From: Dyadobacter fanqingshengii
Lineage (GTDB): Bacteria; Bacteroidota; Bacteroidia; Cytophagales; Spirosomataceae
Reading direction: 5' to 3'
NCBI RefSeq assembly: GCF_023822005.2
Contig: NZ_CP098806.1
Location: forward strand, 5,764,501-5,828,500
DNA: 64,000 bases
Below, one piece after another: positions 26,557 to 34,818 of this stretch. Made by a program: the position numbers and the translations under genes. Positions within the stretch are counted from its first letter, which is position 1. Each line of letters starts with the position of its first letter. The notes below the pieces were generated by a model, which did not search any database, was not told the origin of the DNA, and worked only from the letters and a program-made list of their open reading frames with translations.

Positions 26557-27387
26557 TTATCTCAAATCAGTTATCGCTACTGCGTCCATATCCGTGTAAT
26601 CTCTGTTTTCGCCTGCCATTCCCCAGATGAATGAATAGCTCGAAGTGCCACAGCCTGAGTGAATTGACCAGGGCGGGGAAATGATCGCCTGTCGGTCGGA
26701 CAGCCACAGATGGCGGGTTTCGGTTGGTTCGCCCATTAAATGCAGAATGCGCTGACTGGCAGGCACATCGAAATAGCAGTAAGCTTCCATGCGCCTGTCG
26801 TGCACGTGTGCAGGCATGGTGTTCCAAACGCTTCCGGTTTGCAAAACGGTGAGGCCCATCACGAGCTGTGCGCTTTGAATGCCGCCCGCGTGAATGTATT
26901 TGTAAATGGTCCTGTGATTGGAGGTTTCCATACTGCCCATTGTCGTGGGTGCAGCGTCTTCCTTTGTATATAATGTTGCTGGAAACGACTGATGTGCAGG
27001 CGAGGATAGGAGATAAAAAACCGCAGGATCACTCTGATTTTCACTTGAAAAAACAACTTCTTTTGTTCCTTTTCCCAAATAAACACAGCCGAGCTTACTG
27101 ATTTCAAAGGTCGCCCCGTCCGCTTGAACCTGGCCTTTGCCGCCAATGTTAATGATCCCGATTTCCCTTCTTTCCAAGAAATATTCAGCTTTCAGCGGGC
27201 CATAAGTTTCCAATGTAAGCGGGGCGGTCATCGGAATGGCTCCTCCGATCATAACGCGGTCATAATGCGTGTAAACGAAGTTGATCTGGTCGTTTTGAAA
27301 TATATTTTCAATTAAAAAATTCTCGCGTAAAGTCGCCGTGTCCATCTGGGAAACTTCTTTACGGCTACTTTCAAATCTGATTTGCAT
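26557..27387 (-). CDS. kduI: 5-dehydro-4-deoxy-D-glucuronate isomerase
   Basis: 276 residues, close to the usual KduI length. It isomerises 5-keto-4-deoxyuronate to 2,5-diketo-3-deoxygluconate. The C-terminal cupin has the zinc site in NTMPAHVHDRRMEAYCYFD (His, His, Glu) with a later His in PWSIHSGCGT. I use the ATG at 27387 (MQIRFES), which matches the family N-terminus; a start at 27453 would add 22 residues overlapping kduD. It lies 40 bp after kduD. Confidence 0.92.
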   Translation of the reverse strand: MQIRFESSRKEVSQMDTATLRENFLIENIFQNDQINFVYTHYDRVMIGGAIPMTAPLTLETYGPLKAEYFLERREIGIINIGGKGQVQADGATFEISKLGCVYLGKGTKEVVFSSENQSDPAVFYLLSSPAHQSFPATLYTKEDAAPTTMGSMETSNHRTIYKYIHAGGIQSAQLVMGLTVLQTGSVWNTMPAHVHDRRMEAYCYFDVPASQRILHLMGEPTETRHLWLSDRQAIISPPWSIHSGCGTSSYSFIWGMAGENRDYTDMDAVAITDLR

Positions 27388-27427
27388 GAGCTTGGTTTTT
27401 GCTGGGTTATTAAACATTTTGGAAAGA

Positions 27428-28198
27428 TTACCGGCCCATCCAGCCGCCGTCAACGGTTAATATGGTGCCGTTCACGTAACTAGATGCATCTGACGCCAGG
27501 AACAAAGCCGGGCCTTTAAAATCCTCCGGCATCCCCCACCTTCCAGCCGGGATGCGGTCGAGGATGGATTTGCTTCTCACAGGGTCGTTTCGCAATGCTT
27601 CCGTGTTGTCTGTATTGATGTAGCCCGGCGCTATGGCGTTCACATTCACCCCCTTTCCGGCCCATTCGTTGGCTAATGCCTTTACAAGACCGCCGATCGC
27701 GCTTTTGGATGCCGTGTAACCGGGAACATTAATGCCGCCCTGAAATGTCAGTAACGAAGCTGTAAAGATGATCTTGCCATATCCACGCGCGATCATATCG
27801 CGACCAAACTCCCTGGAAAGAATATAAGGTGCATCCAGATTAATGTTCAGCACCTGATCCCAGTATTCGTCTGAATGTTCCGCTGCAGGCTGCCTCAGAA
27901 TAATGCCTGCATTGTTGATGAGAATGTCGATGCGATTATGGGCTGTTTTCACTTTTTCAATGAATGCATAAATGCTTTCACGGTTTCCTAAATCGGCCTG
28001 ATAAGGATAAAATTTCCTGCCGGTTTTTGTAACAGCATGCTGTAAGTCGCCGGCTGACTGAATGTCGGATGACGAAACGGCAATGATATCCGCTCCCGCC
28101 TCTGCGAGTGCCTCGGCCATTGCCTTGCCTATTCCGCGGTTGGCACCGGTTACCAGTGCGGTTTTGCCCGTCAGGTCAAATAAATTGATTGTACTCAT
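27428..28198 (-). CDS. kduD: 2-dehydro-3-deoxy-D-gluconate 5-dehydrogenase (SDR)
   Basis: 256-residue classical SDR. Cofactor loop TGANRGIGKAMAEALA (about 17-32), NNAG near 91-94, catalytic Tyr/Lys in PGYTASKSAIGGLVKALANEW (about 156-176) and the C-terminal GGWMGR ending are typical of KduD. It reduces 2,5-diketo-3-deoxygluconate to KDG with NAD(P)H. It is the first gene of the operon, divergent from the LacI regulator across 276 bp. KDG kinase and aldolase, needed next, are not in the window. Confidence 0.9.
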   Translation of the reverse strand: MSTINLFDLTGKTALVTGANRGIGKAMAEALAEAGADIIAVSSSDIQSAGDLQHAVTKTGRKFYPYQADLGNRESIYAFIEKVKTAHNRIDILINNAGIILRQPAAEHSDEYWDQVLNINLDAPYILSREFGRDMIARGYGKIIFTASLLTFQGGINVPGYTASKSAIGGLVKALANEWAGKGVNVNAIAPGYINTDNTEALRNDPVRSKSILDRIPAGRWGMPEDFKGPALFLASDASSYVNGTILTVDGGWMGR

Positions 28199-28474
28199 TT
28201 AAGGAATGGCAAATTGTGTTTTTCGGGGTAAGCCCTAAATTACGCGTCGGTCTAAGAAGACCTTTCACTTCGGCAGTTTAGGCCGAATAGTTAGAATTAT
28301 CAAATATTGAATTGTCTTTTTTTGTGCAATCGTTATCGGGAACGTTATCAGTTCATGCGCGGCGGTAAACATCTACCGATCCGTTTCGATATTCATTTCT
28401 ATTTTAGTACATTGACATGATGTTCGATAAAGTATATCTTATCAAACATTAAGTTGGAATAAACCAATTTTTCT
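28199..28474. promoter_or_regulatory. Divergent regulatory region between kduD operon and the LacI regulator
   Basis: 276 bp without a gene. It holds several candidate sites: an inverted repeat TTCGGC-N7-GCCGAA (28269-28287), a direct repeat CGTTATC at 28331-28337 and 28343-28349 around GGGAA, and the larger dyad at 28421-28448. No textbook -33/-7 pair was found on either strand. Regulation of the uronate operon by the LacI protein through one of these sites is an inference. Confidence 0.55.
28421..28448. promoter_or_regulatory. Candidate LacI-family operator upstream of the regulator gene
   Basis: A 28-bp imperfect dyad, TGTTCGATAA at the left end and TTATCAAACA at the right around an AT-rich centre; 11 of 14 base pairs are complementary. 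It ends 26 bp before the TTG start of the LacI gene, a position fit for autoregulation. No experimental support exists in the sequence itself. Confidence 0.5.
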
Positions 28475-29512
28475 TTGGAGACTATCACAATTAAGGACAT
28501 TGCCAAAGCGCTGGGACTTTCGACTTCGACCGTCTCCCGTGCCTTGCGAAACAGCTATGAAATAAACCCGGAAACCAAGAAATTGGTCATGGAATATGCC
28601 GAGCGGATGAATTACCGGCCTAATCCCATTGCGCTGAGTTTGCGGGACAGTAAAAGCAAGTCCATTGGGGTCATTATTCCTGAAATCGCCAATCATTTCT
28701 TCTCGCAACTTATCAATGGCATTGAATCGATAGCCTATAATCTCGGTTATCATGTGGTTATTTTTCAAAGTCATGAATCGTACGAAAGGGAAGTCGCCAA
28801 TACAAATTACCTGGTTTCCCGGAAAGTAGATGGCCTTTTGATCTCGCTATCCAGCCTTACCACCAACCTGTTCCATTTTCAGGACCTGATGGAAAGAGGT
28901 TTACCAATCGTTTTTCTTGACCGCGTGCCGAATGCGATTGAAACGCACAAGGTCGTCGTGGACAATTTTGCGGGAAGTTATGAGGCCACGGAGCATTTAA
29001 TCAAATCCGGCAGAAAGCGCATCGCACATTTGACTAGCCCCATTTATTTATCCATAACGACCGAGCGCTTAGCGGGTTATAAGCAAGCCTTGGAAGATAA
29101 TGGCCTCCCATTCGATGAATCGTATGTCAAATATTGTTACCATGGGGGTAAAGTAGCCACTGAAAACGAGGCTGCTGTGCAGGAAATGCTGGAAATGCCC
29201 GAACCGCCTGACGCCATTTTTACGGCAAGTGATCGCCTTACGACGGGTTGTATGTCTGTTTTGCAAAAGAAAAAGATCAGGATCCCGGAGCAGATCGCGA
29301 TTGTCGGGTTTACGAATATCAGCGTTGCAGAGTTGCTTAATCCGCCATTAACAGCTGTTGTACAACCCGCGATGGAAATGGGCCAGCAAGCAGTTGAATT
29401 GCTGATCAGGCTCATTGAGCATCCGCAAAAGACGGATGTCTTTGAAACCAGATCATTAAAAACCTCGTTGATCATCCGCGAATCGTCCGTTGGAAAAGCG
29501 GAAGCATTGTAA
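28475..29512 (+). CDS. LacI/GalR family transcriptional regulator
   Basis: 345 residues. The N-terminal helix-turn-helix ITIKDIAKALGLSTSTVSRAL (about 4-24) and hinge RPNPIALSLRDSKSKSIGVIIP precede a periplasmic-binding-protein-like sensor domain (SQLINGIESIAYNLGY, LISRKVDGLLIS-type segment, IFTASDRLTTGCMSVL). The start must be TTG at 28475: an in-frame TAA lies at 28460-28462 and the next ATG would remove the DNA-binding helix. It is divergent from the uronate operon and is its likely regulator, with an uronate intermediate such as KDG as a plausible effector (inference). Confidence 0.88.
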   Translation: METITIKDIAKALGLSTSTVSRALRNSYEINPETKKLVMEYAERMNYRPNPIALSLRDSKSKSIGVIIPEIANHFFSQLINGIESIAYNLGYHVVIFQSHESYEREVANTNYLVSRKVDGLLISLSSLTTNLFHFQDLMERGLPIVFLDRVPNAIETHKVVVDNFAGSYEATEHLIKSGRKRIAHLTSPIYLSITTERLAGYKQALEDNGLPFDESYVKYCYHGGKVATENEAAVQEMLEMPEPPDAIFTASDRLTTGCMSVLQKKKIRIPEQIAIVGFTNISVAELLNPPLTAVVQPAMEMGQQAVELLIRLIEHPQKTDVFETRSLKTSLIIRESSVGKAEAL

Positions 29513-29532
29513 TCACCAAATTATTTGATTAG

Positions 29533-30009
29533 ATGATCAGCCTGGCCATTGATGGAGCATTGTTTAATTACCGCGTTGCGGGCGTTGCGATCGTGGACGG
29601 GAAAGTGCTTTTACATAAAACGCCGTCAGACAAATTTTGGAGCTTGCCCGGCGGCCGCGCTTCCCTGTTTGAGTTTTCCAAGGACACATTGATCCGCGAA
29701 ATGCAGGAAGAAACCGGAATGGACGTGCTGGTGGGGGAAATGCTCTGGGTTTCAGAGAATTTCTTTGTTTATAACGACAAGAAACACCACGAGTTGGGGT
29801 TTTATTACAAAATGGAAATCCCGTCATTAACAGATCTGAACGATTTCATAGGCGTGGAAGGTGACAGTGAATTGCTTTTTAAATGGCATCCAATTGCCGA
29901 AATTTCCAACCTAAGGCTTTATCCCGAATTTTTGGTTGCCGAACTTGCGCAAAATCCGCTCCGTGTAAACCAATTTACCTCCGGTTTCACAGATCTGGAC
30001 AAAGCCTGA
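29533..30009 (+). CDS. NUDIX hydrolase
   Basis: 158 residues with a complete Nudix box: G-RASLF-E-FSKDTLI-REMQEETGM (about 37-59), exactly the G-x5-E-x7-REUxEExGU pattern. It hydrolyses a nucleoside diphosphate linked to another group; the substrate is not visible. It starts 20 bp after the LacI gene on the same strand, so co-transcription is likely. Its stop abuts the stop of the convergent GH31 gene with no base between. Confidence 0.88.
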   Translation: MISLAIDGALFNYRVAGVAIVDGKVLLHKTPSDKFWSLPGGRASLFEFSKDTLIREMQEETGMDVLVGEMLWVSENFFVYNDKKHHELGFYYKMEIPSLTDLNDFIGVEGDSELLFKWHPIAEISNLRLYPEFLVAELAQNPLRVNQFTSGFTDLDKA

Positions 30010-32166
30010 TCATTGCGTCATAAAGCGCCAGGTAACATTGCCGACTGTACTTGGTTTACCAATTTCTGCATTCGAAATGTTGCCTTTGAATTTCCCGTCT
30101 GCTTGTTTTTCAACTTGAATGTCGCGCCAGGAGAAAATGCCCTTTTCATAAGCAAATGTCTCTCCGTCATCGTCATATAGCTTATAACTTCCATTTTGGT
30201 CGCCGTAATGCCTTATTTCCAGGTCCACTTTCTGTCCGGCTTTTGGCGCGTGCAGCAATGCGGGCATCATGGGAATGATCGCGCCGTTTTTTACGAAAAC
30301 CGGAATCTGGTCGAGGCCTGGTGAGATGGTGATAATTTCTCCGTCGCCCACCAATTTTCCGGTGTAGAAATCAAACCATTTGCCTTTTGGAAGAATGACT
30401 GTGCGGGATGTCTGGCCGGTAAACAGGGGCGCAACGAGCAGGAACTCCCCGGCCATGTATTGGTCTTTCACTTCCTTAACAACCGCTTCTTCGTATGGAT
30501 TCGCTTCCAGGTCTGTGGCTGTTTTTTCTTTGCTAACATTGCCTGAAAAGCCTTCTTCCAGGCTCATTCCGCGGAATGGCGGCGTGCCGTCGTAATGATA
30601 TTTGGCAAATTCGGAATACCAGTAAGGCATCATGCGCATACGCAGTTCAGCAACAGCTTTTATTTGCGGCGCAACTTCCGGGAATGTCCAAGGCTGCGTG
30701 CTACTTGACCAGGCATTGATCATTGCCATGGGCGAAAAGCAAACCGTTTGGAAACGCCTCAACCATTCTTCCGCGGTTTTGGATGCGCGCACCTCAGGCG
30801 TCCATAAAACGCCTGCATAACCGCTGTTAATCAATGCCGTAATGAAATCTTCATGGCTGTAATTGTCATTATAAATCACATAGGGGAAAGAAGCTCCACC
30901 TGCATTGGACGCGCGCACGAGCCCGTATGTGCGCACATTATTTCTCCGGAACATTTCAAAACTGTGTTTTTGGACGAGCAATCCATAAGTCTGGCGGATC
31001 TGTTCCGAGGAACGTCCCGATGGAAACGTGGCGACGTCAGGCCATAAATAAGAATCAAAACCGTCCACTTCATCGATCTTATAGCCACTCACGCCGATTT
31101 TTACATGTTCTTTTTCAAATTGATCAAAAAGGATTTTTCGCGCTTGTGGCATGGAAAGGTCAGGCACAATGCCATTCCAGACCGTATGCGAGCCGGTAAA
31201 CGGCAACATGGGTTTATAAATTGCAGCGTCAGGAGAAACGTAAGGATTGGTCCATAAATTGATTTTAACACCCATCGCATCCATTTCTTTCACAAAACCC
31301 GCCGGATCAGGAAAACGCGATTTGTCCCATTCAAATGTGCAGGGGTAGGATTTACTCTGCCAGCCCGGTTCCAGGCCAATGAAATCGAGCGGAAAACCTT
31401 TTTCCTCAAATGCTTTGGCCTCCTGCTTCACTTGCTCGGATGTGTAAAGTCTGTGCACGCGCTGCGTAAAACCCAGTCCCCAGCGCGGGGGCAGGCATCC
31501 GCCGCCGCTCAGCAAGTTGAACCGCTGGACTGCATTGATGGGTTTGGGGCCTGCAAACACGTAAATTTCAATGCCTTGGGCTGGGATCAGCATTTCCACG
31601 GCATCGGAATAAGGGTGCGCGCTCCAATTTTTATCCGTGTTACGGTCCATCACCTCCGGCGGATTTTTGCTGTCTTTGCGCACATTGGAGCCCGCGTATA
31701 CATCGATGTATTTAGCTGAATTAACAAAGACACCATAACCCAGCGACGACACATAAAAGGGCACAGGCGCGTGTGTACGGCCATTATCGGTCTTTCCATA
31801 ATGATCTGCGTGCAGCTGCATGATCCTTCCGCGCTGATGCACAGTCTGAAAATTTAACCCAAAACCAAAAAGCTGCTCATTTTTGACCAACGGAAGCCTG
31901 AGATAAGTTTTGCCATTGTTCTGCTCAACGCGGATCTCGGCCTTATCCAACGGAAATGGTTCCTTTGAAAGCTTTTGCAGTGTTGACGAAGGCGTTATTT
32001 CTGCGGCTTTGAGCAAGTCATAATCGTCCGGCTTACCAGCCACTCCTTTCCAAACGCCGGGATATATTTCCTGCCATTGAATGTTTTGCGCGGCCAATGT
32101 TGCCGGAATCAGGTAAAGCAGGATGAGTAACGAGCGCAGGCAGAAGACATTAAGCATAGGGAACAT
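30010..32166 (-). CDS. Glycoside hydrolase family 31 (alpha-glucosidase/alpha-xylosidase type)
   Basis: 718 residues with a signal peptide (LRSLLILLYLIPATLAAQ). The N-terminal beta-sandwich domain is followed by the GH31 barrel (about 210-560): LDFIGLEPGWQSK, the nucleophile region GVSGYKIDEVDGFD (about 364-377) with the catalytic Asp after KI, and LWTPEVRASKTAEEWLRRFQ. The C-terminal beta domain (GEFLLVAPLFTG, LPKGKWFDFYTGK) is complete. It cleaves an alpha-linked glucoside or xyloside in the periplasm. Substrate cannot be decided. A single gene divergent from the aminotransferase; no SusC/SusD pair is nearby. Confidence 0.87.
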   Translation of the reverse strand: MFPMLNVFCLRSLLILLYLIPATLAAQNIQWQEIYPGVWKGVAGKPDDYDLLKAAEITPSSTLQKLSKEPFPLDKAEIRVEQNNGKTYLRLPLVKNEQLFGFGLNFQTVHQRGRIMQLHADHYGKTDNGRTHAPVPFYVSSLGYGVFVNSAKYIDVYAGSNVRKDSKNPPEVMDRNTDKNWSAHPYSDAVEMLIPAQGIEIYVFAGPKPINAVQRFNLLSGGGCLPPRWGLGFTQRVHRLYTSEQVKQEAKAFEEKGFPLDFIGLEPGWQSKSYPCTFEWDKSRFPDPAGFVKEMDAMGVKINLWTNPYVSPDAAIYKPMLPFTGSHTVWNGIVPDLSMPQARKILFDQFEKEHVKIGVSGYKIDEVDGFDSYLWPDVATFPSGRSSEQIRQTYGLLVQKHSFEMFRRNNVRTYGLVRASNAGGASFPYVIYNDNYSHEDFITALINSGYAGVLWTPEVRASKTAEEWLRRFQTVCFSPMAMINAWSSSTQPWTFPEVAPQIKAVAELRMRMMPYWYSEFAKYHYDGTPPFRGMSLEEGFSGNVSKEKTATDLEANPYEEAVVKEVKDQYMAGEFLLVAPLFTGQTSRTVILPKGKWFDFYTGKLVGDGEIITISPGLDQIPVFVKNGAIIPMMPALLHAPKAGQKVDLEIRHYGDQNGSYKLYDDDGETFAYEKGIFSWRDIQVEKQADGKFKGNISNAEIGKPSTVGNVTWRFMTQ

Positions 32167-32295
32167 GGTTTTGAATTAATATAAGCTCAGGGGCGCATTT
32201 TATACTAAATATTGCGGTAAAATTTCGGGCAAATGGTTGCTATACTGCGAAGCGACGTTGCTATAAGCTATATTTAAAGCTTTTAAAGATCTTAT

Positions 32296-33456
32296 ATGCA
32301 TTTGAAGGCTGCCTTTCGCTCCAAACTTCCACGCGTTGGAACCACAATTTTTACAAAAATGTCCAGGCTGGCCGAAGAACATCAGGCTATAAACCTGGCC
32401 CAGGGTTTTCCGGAGTTCGATTGCGCGCCGGAGTTGCAGAAACTGGTTGGTAAATATATTGCGCGAGGTAAAAATCAATATGCGCCTATGGCTGGCGTGA
32501 TGGCTCTGCGGGAAGCGATTGCAAAGAAAGTATTCGCTGCAACTGCAAAGGAATATCATCCCGAAACCGAAATTACCATCACCAGCGGCGCCACGGAAGC
32601 ATTATATGTGGCGTTGTCCACGGTCGTTCACCCGGGTGACGAGGTGATTGTTTTTGAACCGGCTTACGACAGTTATGTCCCTTGTATTGAGCTAAATGGC
32701 GGCATTCCGGTTTTTGTAACATTGCATCCGCAGTATGAAGGCATTGACTGGCAAGATGTAAGATCAAAAATCAGCCCGAGAACGAAGGCAGTGATCATTA
32801 ACACGCCACATAACCCGACTGGAAATGTTTGGAAACTGTCTGATTTGCACCAGCTTGCAGACATTGCGGGGCAGCATGATTTAATGGTGATCAGCGATGA
32901 AGTTTATGAACACATTATTTTCGATGGCCGGGAACATATTTCCGCTGCATCCATTCCCGCGCTGGCTGAGCGCACATTCCTGTGCGGTTCTTTTGGTAAA
33001 ACATTCCATACAACCGGCTGGAAATTAGGTTATTGTCTGGCTCCGAAAGAATTAACTGCCGAATTCAGGAAAATCCATCAGTTCCTGGTCTTCAGTGTGG
33101 TAACGCCCATTCAGTTTGCCATTGCCGAATATTTGGAAAACCCTGAGCATTACTTAACATTATCGGCATTTTACCAGCGGAAGAGGGATTTGTTTGTGCA
33201 TGCAATCCAGGATATTGGCTTTGGTTTGAGGCCGTCCGAGGGAAGTTTTTTCCAGAATGTTTCTTATGAAAATCTTACCGGGGAAAATGACCGCGAACTG
33301 GCCGAACGACTGACCATTGAAGCGGGCGTGGCGTCCATTCCTGTTTCCGTTTTTTACGATCAGATCACGAATTATCAGACCCTGCGTTTTTGTTTTGCCA
33401 AAAATGATGACACGCTGTTAAGAGCAGCGGAACTATTGAGTAAAGTTGTTTGGTAA
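32296..33456 (+). CDS. Methionine aminotransferase, YbdL-like (PLP class I/II)
   Basis: 386 residues, fold-type I PLP enzyme. Substrate-side segments AINLAQGFPEFDCAPEL (about 31-47), NTPHNPTGNVW (about 172-182), SDEVYEHIIFDG, and the PLP lysine in GSFGKTFHTTGWKLGY (about 234-249) match the YbdL/methionine aminotransferase group. It would transaminate methionine and 2-oxo-4-methylthiobutanoate, the last step of methionine salvage, though broad aromatic activity is also known in the family. It stands alone, convergent with the FtsX-type permease gene. Confidence 0.83.
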   Translation: MHLKAAFRSKLPRVGTTIFTKMSRLAEEHQAINLAQGFPEFDCAPELQKLVGKYIARGKNQYAPMAGVMALREAIAKKVFAATAKEYHPETEITITSGATEALYVALSTVVHPGDEVIVFEPAYDSYVPCIELNGGIPVFVTLHPQYEGIDWQDVRSKISPRTKAVIINTPHNPTGNVWKLSDLHQLADIAGQHDLMVISDEVYEHIIFDGREHISAASIPALAERTFLCGSFGKTFHTTGWKLGYCLAPKELTAEFRKIHQFLVFSVVTPIQFAIAEYLENPEHYLTLSAFYQRKRDLFVHAIQDIGFGLRPSEGSFFQNVSYENLTGENDRELAERLTIEAGVASIPVSVFYDQITNYQTLRFCFAKNDDTLLRAAELLSKVVW

Positions 33457-33475
33457 AAACAGACCTTTAAATCTA

Positions 33476-34711
33476 TTATTTTTTAAACAAAAGGGCTTTA
33501 ATAGGCGTGATTTGCGAGATGATCAATGTTGGGATCAGCAAAATGAGTCCGGAAATAACAATGGTGATCACATTGACCATAAAGAAAATAGGCCAGTCGA
33601 AGACGATAGGCACAGTGTCCATGTAGTAATTAACGGGATCGAGGGAGATGACATTAAATTTATATTGAATCCAGCAGACCAGCAATCCGGCAATGTTTCC
33701 AATGATGATGCCTTTGCGCACCATATGAAGGCCAACTCTGAAAAAGACCATTCGGATCTGTTTATTGGGACTGCCCAATGTCTTCAAAAGCCCTATTAAC
33801 GGCGTCCTTTCCATGATCATTACCAGAAGGATCGAGATCATGTTGAAGCACGCGACGAAGAGGATTAATGCTAAAAAGACGGCGGTATTACGGTCTAGCA
33901 GCAAAAGCCAGTCGAAAATCTGCGGAAAAATGCTGGTGACGCGTTGCAGATAAATAGATGGCGGAAGGGTCCGTCTCAGCAGCGCTGCGACTTCATCCAG
34001 CTTCTCAAAATCTTTCAGATAAACTTCATAAGTCCCGACGGAATCCTTTCCCCAGCCATTGAGCCGTTGCACAAGACTAATGTCACCGATGATCAGATTA
34101 TTGTCAAACTCCTCCATTTGTGTGTCGTAAATGCCCACTACGGTCAGTTTACGCGGTCGGGGAGGGTTTTGCATGGAATACATGATCACATTATCCCCGG
34201 ATTTGAGCCGGAGTTGCGATGCGATTTTATGGCTGATCAGGATTTCGGAGGAATATCCGTATTTGATTGAAGTCGAATCTTTATTAGTAATCAATTTCCC
34301 GTCAATGAGACTTCCCTTGAATGTATTCCAGTCATAATCCTGGCCTACGCCTTTCAGAATAACCCCTTTAATCTCATCCGCGGTTTTCAGGATGCCAGAT
34401 TTGTGCGCAACGCCTTGCCAGCGAAGGATTTCGGGTATTCTGGGCAATGCTTCTGTAATCGGGTTTTTGACAAAAAGCGGTGCTTCCTCGTAAGTGTTAC
34501 CAACGGCAAACGAGGAAATATTAATGTGCGCGCCGAACAGAAAGATCTTCTGGCGAATGGTTTGTTTGAAACCCAACAACACGGCAAAAGCAATGATCCC
34601 GACCGCAATCCCGATGGCAATACTGGCAACGCCGATGCGTGAGACGGTTGCAGAAAACGAGCCTGCTTCGTTGTGGCGGATGCGTTTTGCGATGAATGAG
34701 GGGAATTGCAA
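33476..34711 (-). CDS. FtsX/LolC-type ABC transporter permease
   Basis: 411 residues. One N-terminal membrane segment (GVASIAIGIAVGIIAFAVLLG, about 27-47), a large periplasmic MacB-like domain, and three C-terminal segments (LALILFVACFNMISILLVMI, IIIGNIAGLLVCW, ITIVISGLILLIPTLIISQ) give the topology of LolC/LolE permeases. These extract lipoproteins from the inner membrane towards the outer membrane. The ATPase partner is not adjacent. The start faces the NAD synthetase gene across 107 bp. Confidence 0.83.
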   Translation of the reverse strand: MQFPSFIAKRIRHNEAGSFSATVSRIGVASIAIGIAVGIIAFAVLLGFKQTIRQKIFLFGAHINISSFAVGNTYEEAPLFVKNPITEALPRIPEILRWQGVAHKSGILKTADEIKGVILKGVGQDYDWNTFKGSLIDGKLITNKDSTSIKYGYSSEILISHKIASQLRLKSGDNVIMYSMQNPPRPRKLTVVGIYDTQMEEFDNNLIIGDISLVQRLNGWGKDSVGTYEVYLKDFEKLDEVAALLRRTLPPSIYLQRVTSIFPQIFDWLLLLDRNTAVFLALILFVACFNMISILLVMIMERTPLIGLLKTLGSPNKQIRMVFFRVGLHMVRKGIIIGNIAGLLVCWIQYKFNVISLDPVNYYMDTVPIVFDWPIFFMVNVITIVISGLILLIPTLIISQITPIKALLFKK

Positions 34712-34818
34712 GAGGAATCTACCGGTTAATTTTTATGTTTGGCAAAAATAGGGAAAAACATTTGCCGGTACGCACAAGCAATTTTATTAAGTTGCCGGCA
34801 CAAACCAGAATCGTTTTT

